From NCBI RefSeq assembly GCF_003324165.1, contig NW_025407859.1, positions 248,001 to 312,000 on the forward strand: a stretch of DNA of 64,000 nucleotides. Reading direction: 5' to 3'. Under the pieces are notes generated by a model that was given only the letters and a program-made list of their open reading frames with translations, was not told the DNA's origin and did no database searches. This document shows positions 43,095-54,422 of this stretch, piece after piece (position 1 is the first letter of the stretch; the number at the start of each line of letters is the position of its first letter). A program made the translations under genes and the position numbers. Source of the stretch: Naegleria lovaniensis. Taxonomy: Eukaryota > Heterolobosea > Eutetramitea > Acrasida > Naegleriidae.

Positions 43095-43682
43095 TTAACG
43101 GTTAGCCTTGGAGACTCTTTCGACTTCATCCTTCTTTTTGACGGCATAGGAGTTTGGTGAGAGCTTAGCACAGTTGATGATTTCGTCAGCCAAACATTCA
43201 GCCAAAGACTTGATGGTTCTGAAAGAAGCTTCTCTTGCTCCTTGAGTGATCAAGTAGATAGCAACGTTGACTCTTCTCAATGGAGAAACGTCGACAGCTT
43301 GTCTTCTGACAACACCAGCAGTACCAATTCTGGTAGAGTCTTCACGTGGACCACCGTTTTGAACAGCATCAACCAAGACTTGGATTGGATTTTCCTTGGT
43401 CATGATGTGGATCAATTCAAAGGCGTGCTTAACAACTCTGACGGCCAACAATTTCTTACCATTGTTTCTACCGTGCATCATCATTGAGTTGACAAGTCTC
43501 TCAACAACTGGGCAGTGTTGCTTTCTGAATCTCTTGACGTTGTATCTACCAGCACTGTGTGGCAAGTATTGAGCATGATCTGGAGTGGAAGCAATGTAAT
43601 CCTTCAATGAAAGATCCTTAACTTCAATGTTGCTGAAGGACCATTTTCCGAAAAGTTTAACTTCTGGTTTGGCGACGCTCAT
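43095..43682 (-). CDS. RPS5: 40S ribosomal protein uS7 / RPS5
   Basis: 195 residues starting [16 protein letters not shown]; the 20 in-frame codons upstream are leader. The family blocks are complete: [74 protein letters not shown] and the universal ending [14 protein letters not shown]. It binds the 18S rRNA 3' major domain by the mRNA exit. Codon use is visibly more GC-ending (AAG, TTC, ATC, GTC) than in its neighbours, which fits high expression. It shares a 190-bp divergent gap with the IFT25-like gene. Confidence 0.98.
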   Translation of the reverse strand: MSVAKPEVKLFGKWSFSNIEVKDLSLKDYIASTPDHAQYLPHSAGRYNVKRFRKQHCPVVERLVNSMMMHGRNNGKKLLAVRVVKHAFELIHIMTKENPIQVLVDAVQNGGPREDSTRIGTAGVVRRQAVDVSPLRRVNVAIYLITQGAREASFRTIKSLAECLADEIINCAKLSPNSYAVKKKDEVERVSKANR

Positions 43683-43870
43683 TGTGAGAGGAAACGATTG
43701 TGGCGACGAAGTTGCTGTATTTTTTTCAACGAAAAAATTCAAAAATTATGGTCAACCTGGGTTTTGGATTTTACAATGAAAATTTTTTCTTGCTTTCCTC
43801 ACAGCATTTGGCCTGAAGCAAGGTCAAAGAAAGCGCGTAAGCAATGAAACTCTCTGAAGAATTCTTTTGA

Positions 43871-44743
43871 ATGGAATCTAATATAAAAGATTGTTTTCAA
43901 CCACAAGGTAATGTGTTAAAGGTAGTTTCAGATTTCAATTCCATCAACAACATAAAAAAATGAAGAACCTCGCCATGCCTGATAATGGAGGATGCATTGA
44001 ATCCTTCTCCTCACAATACCATCACGAATCCCGATGTTTGAATTTGATGAATAGAGACCCATGTTTGGTGTGGTTCTCTCACAATTTGGCTCCTTGTATG
44101 TTTTGAATTTTCGGAATGAGCACGAAAAGAATATAACAATACTCTTACCGCTTCTTTTCATCAACAACCTGTTGCATTACTTGTTTTATTGAACATGTCT
44201 TAACAATAATAATCTCTTTTCCATGCACTTTTGACAATGCAGTACCACAACATTTCATTATTAAATTACAAAAATTGTCACAAGTGAAAAGAGTGGGAAT
44301 TTTCATTCACGGAGAAAATAATCAAAATCCAAAACATATACAAATTCATGTTTCCAGTGATGGAGTTTCATATACAAAGGTAGTTGACGCAGAAATTGAG
44401 CAACGTTCAGGAGATTATTTATATGACATTTGTGGACTAAGCAGTGTAGTGGAGAGAGTGAACATCTTCGACTCGAATGAAAATACAAAGCCTGTGGAGG
44501 CACAATTTGTTAAATTTGAATTTGTACGTATTCACATTGGGATTAATTGATTGGATAACATGCATCTAAATTTTCGTGATCATCGCAATTCTTGTGTGGA
44601 ATTCATCACCTATTCATGCCTTAATTCTGACACTTTAACGTTATTGTATTTTATTATTAATATCATACAAAATTCGGCAATAGACCGAGAATTATGGAGG
44701 TAGTGGAGTTTATGTTGCTAAAGCATATGTGTTTGGTCTCTGA
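43871..44743 (+). CDS. small discoidin-like beta-sandwich protein, IFT25 candidate
   Basis: Four-exon model: 43871-43907, 43991-44095, 44243-44523 and 44684-44743, about 160 residues; the first acceptor (ATGGAG) is weak. The translation holds CLVWFSHNLAPLPQHFIIKL, VGIFIHGENNQNPKHIQIHV and FVKFEFTENYGGSGVYVAKA. This is the pattern of F5/8-type-C or discoidin galactose-binding sandwiches. Size (IFT25 is about 144 residues) and the PQHFIIKL strand, like FPQEFIICF in IFT25/HSPB11, make IFT25 a candidate, but the loops differ and other discoidin-like proteins are possible. It ends 6 bp from the opposing IFT140 stop. Tentative. Confidence 0.5.
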
Positions 44744-44749
44744 AATAAA

Positions 44750-47700
44750 TTAATCCTCCTCAATTTCTTCTTGAATATCTTCATCCTCACCGGTTCTAGT
44801 AGAATGATTGTCTTCTGGCGGCATGACTTCATTGAAATCGACACCAACATGTTTACAAATGGACTTGATCATTTCTTCATCAAGGAAATAATTTAGGGTG
44901 ATGTCTTTTTGTTTCATTTCCAAAATTAACTTGTAGGCAGCATTGGGGTCATTCAATGTTTGCAAATGATATTCAATGAGAATGGCAAAAACGTCTCCCA
45001 CTCGTATGGCCTCGTCGATTTCAATCACACTTTCTTCTTCTAAATTGTTCACATTGTTGATCAACTCTCTACAAATGGAAACAAATTGGACCTCATTCGT
45101 TTTCAAATTCATGAGGGATTTGGCCAAAATGAATTTTTCAATGTAGAAAATCTTTTGATTAAGCTGTTTCAATCGCAAATCATAATTTGGATTGCTCTTC
45201 TTGTTTTGCTTAATTTCTTTGGTTAAATACTTGACTGATTCTCGGAGAGCATCCAATGCTTTTTCGTAATCTCTGTATTCGTCAATTTCCACTTGAGAGC
45301 ATGTTTCAAAGAAACTTGAAAGGAATTTCCATGCTTTTGCCTTTGTGTAGAAAGAAATGATAGATTTGATAATCTCAGGCTCGTTATGCCAGTCTAAGCT
45401 TTGTAAATAATTAGCAGCTAATATGTACAATTGTTTTTGTCTACTCAGTACAGCAAAGAGCATAATCTTTTCGGTATCTCCAGACTTGATGAGAACTTTC
45501 ATGGCTTTCAACTTGTCACCAGCTTGAACATACTTCTTGGTTGCAATCGCATAGCTGCCTTGAATGGATGCAACTTTGGCAATCTTTCGTAGGAGAAGAA
45601 TCTTTTCATTGGTTTCTTCATTCTCAGGCGAAGTGTTCGTGTTGGTTGTGGTGCTTTCATTATTGCTCATGGATGTGAGACTACTACTACTGTTGGAAGA
45701 AGTTAACGACGAGGAAGTTGGAATTTCCTCTGAAGGAGGAGACATTTGATCTGCCATTTCTTCTGTGAGCTTGACATTCTTCTTGATACATAATTCTAAA
45801 GCCAACTCGTATTCCTTGGCCCGAATATACATTTGTACAGCTCTTTCAAATTGGGAATGTTCAATAAAGAATTGACCACATTTCATGAACACTTCTGGAT
45901 CGTCACTATCGGATTTGTCGTTGAAAATATTGTCAGCAATCGTAGAAAGAGTATCAAATAATTGATGCTTGAAACACAAATCGATGGCACGAGAAAGATT
46001 ACCACCTTTTTGATACAACAACACTGCCTTATCTGTTTGTCCTGTGGATTCAAAGTAGTGTGCAACGTCAATCATGAGCTTTTCATTCGAAGATTGCAAT
46101 GAAAGGTTCAATGCTTCATTGTCATTACCCAATAACTTGGCCACTCTCACAGCTTCATTGAAACATCCCGCAAATTTGTAATACTTGATGGCATGATCCA
46201 ATAGCTTTTTGTTATCCTTTTCGTGTTCCAACTGCTTTGCAAAGTAGTAAGCAGCAGACTTGTCTTGAGACTTTTTCACAATATCAGCTGCCATCTTTAA
46301 GTTTCCAATGAAACAATACATTCTCACTTGAGATAGGAAATCATTGGATTGAATGTAATATTTAAGAGCCTCCTCATAGTCAGTATTACCTTCACAGTAT
46401 TGGGCCCACCATCTGTTCAACTCCTTGTCCTCAGGTCGAGTGAGAATATAGTTTTGTAGACTTGTCATGTCGGCTGCATTGTAATACATTCGTGGTACTT
46501 CATATTTGTGAGTATTTGATAATTCGTAGAATTTCTCTGCTAATTTCAAATCACCAATTTCTTGTTCCAAATATCTTGCATACTTGTAGTAGGTTGTTTT
46601 CAAATGAATTCTATCTTTTGTTTTGGCAACTTCAAGAGCCTTTTCCCATTGTCCAATAGATTGATACATTTCGTTGAGAAGATCATTCCTCTCACACTCT
46701 GCATAGAGTTTTTCAGCTTCATCGATCATACCTAGCTGAATCGCTAATGTTGCAATCCATGCAAGTGGTTCGTTGGGCTCACTGTCTTTCACCTTTCGTA
46801 GCGCCTTTGCCGCCAAAGCATTCTTCATGTTGCCCAGACAAATTTCAGAGATTTCCATTTTGCGAGTTTTGACACACATCTTGGCCATGTTGTACCAAAT
46901 AGAAGATTTTGATTCAATTTGTTTGACAGATTTGTAAGCTTCTTCCATGGATCCAATGTTGAGATAAAAGCTAAAGTTCAAGAGAGCTCTCTTTGTTTTG
47001 GAAGACAATTGGTCTTCATCAATTCCTTCAAAGTCTTTCATGGCTCTCTTCTCAAAGAGCTCTCCGTTTGAGCCAGAGGCGTCATTCTTCACAAAGAAAA
47101 GGTTAGGAACACTTTGACCAACAAGCGATTGTGCATTTCTGTCAATTTTGAAATAATCTTGAAAGAGTGTACCATGCTCCTGGGTGGCAAACAGAGTACA
47201 AATGTAAACCTCATTGTCAGAATTTTTCAATTCTACAGAGAGCAAATTTGGTTCGCTCAAATCCCAAAATACAGAAGTTGGTGTTCCACCCTTAAATTTG
47301 GTTTCAAAATCAAAGCTCTGTAAACGGTCATGCTCAAAATCGTAGACATAGAGCTTGGTGCTAGGTGTCAATAAATCAATCTCACCTTCTGTCTTGATCT
47401 TTCCCAACAATGCCAACATGGTTCCATTGCAGTTACACTTTACAGATGAAATGTAGGTTTTTTCGGATTGGTCGTTCTCATTGTTATCGAACACTTTCTT
47501 TGACACTGAAACTGGTTTTGCCTCTCGTCCAAGTACATGCCACATTCTCACATGATTGGTATTGGTAGCAATTGTTATGAAATCACCTTGCACATCGATC
47601 GAAGTAGGAATGCCTTCTTCTTCTGAGAGTTGTAATGTTTGCTTTTTCACTCCTTTAAAACTGTAAACCTCTATTCTTGGGTTCGAATTGGCTGATCCAT

Positions 47701-49332
47701 CTGTTGGAACAAAAATGCTTTCAGAATGCAATCCAACACAAATAGATGGAATTTCAAAGGTTTCTGACTTTTTGACGAGATCCTTGCCTTTGTGTTCAAA
47801 TAATTCAATCACTGAATTGTTTGAAACCACTAAATGGGTCTCTGTATGATCAAAGTTTCTAATATTAATTCCTGTTTTGATGGTTAGAGGCGGTATCTTT
47901 TCTTCGTTATTTAAACATCTTCCAATGATTACAGAAGTCAACGAGTTTTGTATGGCCACTGTACTATTCTTCATTCTCCTCTGGAAGTTATTTTCTTGTA
48001 AAATTTCAATATCATTATTTTCTCCACAGACATAGCACAGAACTCGCTCACCATGACCCCATTGAACCATTCTTACAGGTTGTTTGCTTGGAACTTGATA
48101 TTCTCCATATTTTTCCCACTGATCTCTTGCTTTTTGGTTTCCTGTGAATGTCCAAAACACCAATCGTCCTAAACTGGTACCTCCAACAATTGCTCGTTTT
48201 TGAGGATTGAAAGAAAATGAAAGTATAATTTCGCCGTCATTGTTTGGAGAGAGCATGAGTGTTGTATTTTCGTCTGTTTCTAAGTTCCACACTCGAATCA
48301 TATTTTCATTGCTGGTAATGGTAGCAATTGCTCCAGATCCAACCCACAGAGTTTTAATTGTAGTACCGGAACCATTGGATATACTGATTTTGGTTCTCAT
48401 GACTTGTTTCATTCCAATTTCATTGGGCTTAGTGATGGACGCATTAATTTTGTAAACGACAAGCAATGCAGTATCCGTCAAGAGCACAAGATTAGACTTT
48501 TCTCTGTGGAACAGTAACGAGCAGATTTGAGATCCATTAAATTGAATACCAGTGTCATGTAGAGTGTCAACTCGAACTCCACTGGCAGATTTGTGAGTAG
48601 TTTCATTAAGGTCGTCGGCAACTCCTACGACAACCTTGGATCCTTGCCCAGCCAAGACAGGTAAAAAGAAAATCCATGACAATTCGGTTGTTGGATCCCT
48701 GTTTGTTTTGAAGACAATTTGATCTGCTGACTCGACGCATGATCCTGGATTTTCATAGTTCACAACATGCTTTAACTTTCCACCTTCATATTTCCATACG
48801 CCGATTGTTCCGTCCTAAATAAGTTCAAGAAAGCCGACCAACGATTCATGTAACATGCAGACATTAATTCCTGACAACTTACTTGATGTGTCGAAATTAA
48901 TCGTTCACCATCGGGTGTCCATTTCAAAGCGCAAATTTTTCCATGTTCCTCAATTTCTACTTCTTTTTGATTGTGATCCTTATCATTGTAGATCAATAGA
49001 GCTCCATCTTTCCAACCCGTGCACAGAATAAATTTGGAGGGATGCCACGCGAGTGCTGTACAATTCGAAGAGCGAGACAAGTTGACTCGTTCCAACTTTT
49101 CTCCATGATCATCATACACTGACACAACTCCGTTAGCCTTAGAAATTGCAAGCAATGGATACTTTCTGTGCCATTGTTGACAAATTGGAGCATGAAATTT
49201 GTTGTTTGATGAGCCCTGCAAAGAAAAGTTTTCATAAATTACTGAGTGATTGAGAAAGGATGAGCCCGAAACCAATCCAACGTTGTATGCTGAAGAGGCT
49301 GATGAAAGTCCATTTGTTGATGATGAGCTCAT
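44750..49332 (-). CDS. IFT140: IFT140, IFT-A subunit (WD40 plus TPR)
   Basis: Exons on the minus strand 49332-48883 and 48814-44750, with a 68-bp phase-0 intron; about 1504 residues (human 1462). The first exon carries WD blades with TALAWHPSKFILCTGWKDGA and ALKWTPDGERLISTHQ, joined to DGTIGVWKYEGG. A second propeller ends near residue 600, then a long TPR array: IDEAEKLYAECERNDLLNEM, YNAADMTSLQNYILTRPEDK, AQYCEGNTDYEEALKYYIQS and AAYYFAKQLEHE, all matching IFT140. A serine-rich low-complexity insert (about 1010-1050) interrupts the TPRs, and the tail is acidic. IFT-A drives retrograde transport and ciliary entry. I chose the ATG at 49332 after an A-rich tract over the one 17 codons earlier. 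Confidence 0.94.
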
Positions 49333-49532
49333 TTTTCTTGATGTATCGAATCCATGTAACAACATACAAATCATGTAGTGCAAAGGCGGGAATTATAAAA
49401 ACTTGCTCAAATATTGAGAATCAACATCATTGCCTTGTATTTGTTGCCGTTCATCATGAGATAATCAATAGGGATTGAAACAAGACATGGAGTTAAATAG
49501 ATATGAAAATAAATAATTTACTCACTCTTGTG

Positions 49533-51770
49533 TTATTTTCTACGTTTCTCATAGAATAATAAATAAGGTCTGGCCTCTTCGAGAACTTGTTTCTCACTCA
49601 CGACCTTCTTCACGTGTGAGTCACTAATGTAGAACCAATCTCCTCTCTTGAATTGTTGCCCACCATCGATAATGAGTTGTTTGACATAGGCGACATAGTG
49701 TCCACCGTGCATGGTACCACTGTGCTCTACAATGGCATACAAATCGTAAACAGTTTGCTTATTCTCTTCATCTTGACGATGTGACGGATGGATATATGGT
49801 GCCATATCAATGGAGGTTGGGAAGATGATTTGAGCATTATCTTTCATAAATGAATGAGCTCCTGTGCTCATGAGATAATCATCAAGAATGGATCTCTTCT
49901 TTTTTCGAAGCATTTGATGCATGGACACAAATCTCTTGAGATGAATTGTGAGCACTTGAGGCAATTGAGCAATGGAAAATTGTTTGCAAGCATTTCTGAG
50001 GGTGTATTTTGGCTTGTTACTTGCACTACTGTTGTTGTCAGCGGTTGTAGGAGAGGTGGTACCTGTATGGTTCGAGGTTTCAGAACTTGTGGCGACATCA
50101 CTGGAATTGGTGGATGCATTACTGGAGGTCTTTTCCTCATTATTTTCGTCAATCAAATGTGAACATTTTTCGCATCGATAGCCGTCGTCACCCTCGAGTA
50201 AGTCATGAGTCACAAATCCCCAAAGACAATGAGCCAAGTGAACGCCGTTCATCTGTTGAGGTATTGTGCTCAATACTTCTTCTGGGTTTAGCATCATTGA
50301 GTTCGTCGTAGAAGTGGCAGCAGTACTGCTTGAGTCGTCACTACCATTGGCCATAGCATGCTGCTCAAACGTCTTCTTTTCTCGCTCAAATAACTCTTTA
50401 AAGTGCAAGTACAAGTTCTCCTTAGTTTTGGGAATTGGAATGCTCAAATCGTGCGCCATTTCTTTAATAGTGCTCACATGACCACAGTGACTGCAAAATA
50501 CTGAGCTATTGAGAATGATTTTGAAACAGTCATCAATCACTGTTGGAGGTGGTTGAATTGATGTCACAGTTGTGCTTGCACTAGAGGTTTCTGTAGTTTC
50601 GTTCTGGGAGTCATTAGAGTTGGTAGTTGTAGCAGCATTCTTTTTCTTAAAATCGTCAATATATTCATCTCTCACATGTGAACACACAAATCTCAACAAT
50701 TCAGTTGCATCGTGTTGTCCGTATCCTCTAAATAATGGAAACTTATCACAAATAGCCTCAAATAATTTGCTAGGATTGTATGGCACAAATAATTCGCCTT
50801 TTTGCTGTTGTGGTAGTTTGTAAATTGAGTTGTAAAACAAGGTCAATGCAAAAGACAGAGACTTGGCGTCAGTAAATGTAATCTTCTTTGGTATATTCAG
50901 AGTAGGATAAACAGCACTAAGATTCAAATAAAAAGATGCCAATGTGTGCGTATGAGTCAATGCTTGCATGGTGCTGTTGAAAAAGCAAGTATTACCCAAA
51001 TTATATAAACCTCTCATTGTGCTCAAGTATTGATTATTCTGAATATTCCATTTGGCATCTGTATCTGATTGACTGGCGGCAGATTTAGCGGCAATAGTCT
51101 GTGATAAAATTTGCAGTGCTTGAATCATTTGATAATCTCGTGGGGGTGCAGTTTCTAATTCCATCTTCAATGACTTCGTATAAATAGATTCTGATCCAAA
51201 ACAGGTCTCAACTTGACTCTTTACGTATTTTAAAACATTCACAAATCGATTGATATGCTCATCATTTGGTTGTTTCAAATGAAAAACGCTCTTTGTTCGT
51301 GTAAATCCAATGTCCGTGCTACTTGGACATGATAAACAAATACTTTTCAGAGTTGAAATATTGATGATAATACCACCTCCGTGTTGGGTATTCTTTTTCT
51401 GAAAGGCATGCTTTGGGCAATAGAATAGTCCATTGAAACAATTCAAAAACAAATCATCATCTTCAACAGTAGATTGTAATTGTTTGCATGTACTGCATTT
51501 TGGGGCATGATGACAAGACGCATCATCTCCACTACTACTGCTCTTGAAAGAAGCAAAAGTCTTCTTGATTCGATTCGGATCTACAGCCTGACTGTAATCC
51601 TCACAACAATGCTTGCATAGTCTCATTAAAAGCGGTTCCGCCCCATTATTATTACTTCCAGAGGATGATGATCCATTTGTTGTTGCGGGCTGAGATGCCG
51701 ATTTGGCATGAGGAGCAGAGGTTGGAATCACAAGAGCACTCGATTTCGTTTTGGATTTGTTTTTAGCCAT
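49533..51770 (-). CDS. USP16/USP45-type deubiquitinase
   Basis: 745 residues, one exon. A zinc-finger UBP-like module at about 51-150 (LCKHCC, CSTCKQ, LNCFNGLFYCPKHA) precedes the cysteine protease core. The core has GLYNLGNTCFFNSTMQAL with Cys262, the substrate block GYGQHDATELLRFV, zinc-ribbon cysteines (SVFCSHCGHVS and YRCEKCSHL), and the histidine box TMHGGHYVAYV with His691, then DWFYISDSHVKKV with Asp717. The triad is intact. Serine/threonine-rich inserts lie inside the core at about 380-410 and 575-610. The order of finger and core and the spacing fit USP16/45/yeast-like enzymes acting on histone H2A or ribosomal ubiquitin. Its ATG is 18 bp from the PIG-T ATG. Confidence 0.85.
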   Translation of the reverse strand: MAKNKSKTKSSALVIPTSAPHAKSASQPATTNGSSSSGSNNNGAEPLLMRLCKHCCEDYSQAVDPNRIKKTFASFKSSSSGDDASCHHAPKCSTCKQLQSTVEDDDLFLNCFNGLFYCPKHAFQKKNTQHGGGIIINISTLKSICLSCPSSTDIGFTRTKSVFHLKQPNDEHINRFVNVLKYVKSQVETCFGSESIYTKSLKMELETAPPRDYQMIQALQILSQTIAAKSAASQSDTDAKWNIQNNQYLSTMRGLYNLGNTCFFNSTMQALTHTHTLASFYLNLSAVYPTLNIPKKITFTDAKSLSFALTLFYNSIYKLPQQQKGELFVPYNPSKLFEAICDKFPLFRGYGQHDATELLRFVCSHVRDEYIDDFKKKNAATTTNSNDSQNETTETSSASTTVTSIQPPPTVIDDCFKIILNSSVFCSHCGHVSTIKEMAHDLSIPIPKTKENLYLHFKELFEREKKTFEQHAMANGSDDSSSTAATSTTNSMMLNPEEVLSTIPQQMNGVHLAHCLWGFVTHDLLEGDDGYRCEKCSHLIDENNEEKTSSNASTNSSDVATSSETSNHTGTTSPTTADNNSSASNKPKYTLRNACKQFSIAQLPQVLTIHLKRFVSMHQMLRKKKRSILDDYLMSTGAHSFMKDNAQIIFPTSIDMAPYIHPSHRQDEENKQTVYDLYAIVEHSGTMHGGHYVAYVKQLIIDGGQQFKRGDWFYISDSHVKKVVSEKQVLEEARPYLLFYEKRRK

Positions 51771-51788
51771 TTTTTTTTTAAATTAAAA
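51771..51788. promoter_or_regulatory. 18-bp gap between two divergent start codons
   Basis: The deubiquitinase and PIG-T reading frames start 18 bp apart on opposite strands, with a spacer of only A and T. Any promoters must overlap the 5' coding regions, or one start is further in (PIG-T has an in-frame ATG at 51906 at the beginning of its hydrophobic signal). Confidence 0.5.
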
Positions 51789-53654
51789 ATGTCCTTGTGG
51801 TTGCAATCTCATCAGCCCTATGGTGATCGTCATCATCCTTCATCGGTAACACATTCCAAGCAACAGATAGCCTCTACACGGAGGTTGGCTCAGTTTGCAT
51901 TGAAAATGGCAACAACATTGATTATGGGTTGTATGGTTGTTTTATTGAGTAGTAGGCATTCATGGGTTTCCGGATCTTCTTCCTATGATGAATATATTAG
52001 CATTACAAAATCACTCGATACAAAATATTTAATTTATCATTTTTCAATGAATCAGTTTCATCGTGAATCGGCAGGTCGTCATGATGATGATGTTTCATTC
52101 TCTCAATCTAATTTATATCCGTATATTTTAGACAAGTATGATTTGAAGAATTTACAAGTCACAATGACAAGAGGTAGATACCACTATCGGGATTGGGGCT
52201 TACTGAAAAGAAAGTATTCCACGGATGGTAGTGAAAATGATCACAATGAATCACCATTTATTTCAATGCCACCAAGTGGTTTGACTGTAAAAGCCCAATT
52301 TAACAATTCTAACCAAACAACGAGTAGCAACATCAAACATAAATGGGATTACCTTGTCAATGAATTGAGCGGTCTGTTTTGTGCCAGCATTAATTTTTTA
52401 ACTTTTGATTCTCGAAGAGTCTATGACAGTGGAATTGTTAATTTTATGAACCATGATATTGGAAAGAATGACCATTCGACAACTACTATCTATGGAACGC
52501 TGAGTGAAGAGACAGTGTGTACAGAAAATTTAACTCCATTCAAATCTATATTACCGTATAGAGGAAATAGAGGAATCAGTGCGCTATTGATACCTAAACT
52601 ATTATTCGATAGCGATTATGTGAGCTTGGTATTGGATATTACAAGAAGGGGCATATTCATGAACGTATTTCGAGTGATTAAATATAATGAAGGAAATGAA
52701 TACGAAAACTTCAAGTTTATTACGTTTAAAAAGACCAAATTACAAATACCCTATGGAAACAGCCATATTTATGTAAATGGTGCCGACAACGAGCTGCAAG
52801 ACACGCAGAAAATCGCTACAAATTCTCCAGCTGACAAAACAATTTCTATCAGTACCACCAATAATTATTTATTGAAACGAATAGTGAATGAAATGAATGA
52901 TACTGGGAGTGATCATGCTCATCCACTCAATCTCAATATATACAATGTGAATAATATTAAGAGTGGTTTTGAACAAGTAGTTCCATCTCGTGTTCACGTT
53001 ATGAGATATCAGCTTGATAACAAGCTCATTACCAACATTGAAATATTCAATAACAGCGACACTGGTTTGGAAAAGGAAAATTATTGCCTCTATGACGTCA
53101 TACCATGGTACTTTAAAACATTTATACATACTTTGAAAATTGATGGCCAGTCTATTGATCAAGCTCACAAGAATCACATGATCAAAAGCATGAATATTTT
53201 ACCACAAAAAGATAGAGTGAATCCATTTGTCATGAATTTATGCTTCAACTTGACGTCATTTATTAGGAAAAGCCGAGGTCAAAGCGGTTCGTCAACTTCT
53301 ATCCAGGTGTCCATTGAGTTTGAAAAGACTTATTTAAAATATACTGAACATGCTCCTGATGCTAATAGAGGATTTGACTTGTCAAGTGCAATAATTATTC
53401 ACTCGAGTAATGAAAACCCCAATGACCTCTATTACTACTACAGTGACAGTCTACTCATCAATCTTCCAACGCCAGATTTCAGTATGCCTTACAACGTTAT
53501 TACATTGACAAGTACTGTGATTGTGTTGTTCTATGGAAGCATGTTCAACTTGATGATTCGAAGATTCAACGCCAAGTACGAAGAAGAACATACCAAATCA
53601 TTGCTAGACCGAATACTTGGAGCAATCTTCAGGAAGAGGACGGCCACCAATTGA
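51789..53654 (+). CDS. PIGT: GPI transamidase subunit PIG-T / Gpi16
   Basis: 621 residues, one exon. PIG-T is the ER-membrane subunit that stabilises the transamidase attaching GPI anchors. The signature is TMTRGRYHYRDWGLLK, then PPSGLTVKAQF, WDYLVNELSGLFCASINFL, EETVCTENLTPFKSILPYRG and GISALLIPKLLFDSDYVSL, close to animal PIG-T. The cysteine of VCTENL is the one that in animals links PIG-T to PIG-K. A luminal domain rich in N-glycosylation sites is followed by one membrane helix (YNVITLTSTVIVLFYGSMFN, about 572-591) and a short basic cytosolic tail. The hydrophobic signal begins at residue 40, so a start at 51906 is equally plausible. Confidence 0.9.
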   Translation: MSLWLQSHQPYGDRHHPSSVTHSKQQIASTRRLAQFALKMATTLIMGCMVVLLSSRHSWVSGSSSYDEYISITKSLDTKYLIYHFSMNQFHRESAGRHDDDVSFSQSNLYPYILDKYDLKNLQVTMTRGRYHYRDWGLLKRKYSTDGSENDHNESPFISMPPSGLTVKAQFNNSNQTTSSNIKHKWDYLVNELSGLFCASINFLTFDSRRVYDSGIVNFMNHDIGKNDHSTTTIYGTLSEETVCTENLTPFKSILPYRGNRGISALLIPKLLFDSDYVSLVLDITRRGIFMNVFRVIKYNEGNEYENFKFITFKKTKLQIPYGNSHIYVNGADNELQDTQKIATNSPADKTISISTTNNYLLKRIVNEMNDTGSDHAHPLNLNIYNVNNIKSGFEQVVPSRVHVMRYQLDNKLITNIEIFNNSDTGLEKENYCLYDVIPWYFKTFIHTLKIDGQSIDQAHKNHMIKSMNILPQKDRVNPFVMNLCFNLTSFIRKSRGQSGSSTSIQVSIEFEKTYLKYTEHAPDANRGFDLSSAIIIHSSNENPNDLYYYYSDSLLINLPTPDFSMPYNVITLTSTVIVLFYGSMFNLMIRRFNAKYEEEHTKSLLDRILGAIFRKRTATN

Positions 53655-53780
53655 GCTGACTTTCGTGAACTAGTTTGTAAAAGTTATCGGCAAATCTTGT
53701 GACAAAAATATTGTTTGTTTTATACATAAATTATGGACAAAATCATGATTGTTGTCATGATCAAAGATCTGTGATTGCGC

Positions 53781-54422
53781 TTAATTCTTTCTCAAATTCT
53801 CTAAACGTTGTTGCAGATCATCATCTTCAGCTGTTGCTCCTACATTTTCCTCTTCGAGAAGTTTTGAATTTGGTGTTTTTCCCATCTTTCCGCTCATATC
53901 CAAACCAATTTCATCTAACACTTGAGTGACTAATTCTTCTTCTTCACCTTCAGCTTCATCGTCTTCCATCACATCGTCAACCATATCGTTCATCATTTCT
54001 TCTTTCATATCCATCATTTCATTTTGTTTCATAAATTCTTGCATAATCTTTTGCATTTCAGGTAGATTCAATTGTTTGTTCATTCTTGTCATTGTTTTTG
54101 TCATTCCTTTCATGGCTTGTGTCATTTCATTAGTCGAGTTGAGCGTCGTCAATTTGAGAGAAATAGCTTGTAATTGAGCCTGCATTTTGTGCATTTTAGT
54201 CACGTGCTTTCGGGTGCGAACAAGATCTTTGGCCATAATTTTAACTGTGTCCATTTGATTTTGTCTGGCCATTCTTCGCATGTCATTGATGAGCTTCTTT
54301 TCTTGATTTTGTAATTTTACTCGCTCTCGTTCCATTTGTCGGATGGTTCGTTCAATGTTACGTTTATATTCACGGAGGAGTTCTTTTGGTGTTTTCTTTT
54401 TACCGAATATTGCTTCTAACAT
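53781..54422 (-). CDS. CHMP2: ESCRT-III subunit CHMP2 / Vps2
   Basis: 213 residues. The opening MLEAIFGKKKTPKELLREYK and the basic helical hairpin to about residue 110 match CHMP2A/Vps2. Methionine-rich helices (MKGMTKTMTRMNKQLNLPEM, FMKQNEMMDMKEEMM) and an acidic linker follow. The C-terminal DLQQRLENLRKN is a type 1 MIT-interacting motif that recruits the Vps4 ATPase. It serves in membrane scission at endosomes and in cytokinesis. One exon, no unusual features. Confidence 0.95.
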   Translation of the reverse strand: MLEAIFGKKKTPKELLREYKRNIERTIRQMERERVKLQNQEKKLINDMRRMARQNQMDTVKIMAKDLVRTRKHVTKMHKMQAQLQAISLKLTTLNSTNEMTQAMKGMTKTMTRMNKQLNLPEMQKIMQEFMKQNEMMDMKEEMMNDMVDDVMEDDEAEGEEEELVTQVLDEIGLDMSGKMGKTPNSKLLEEENVGATAEDDDLQQRLENLRKN

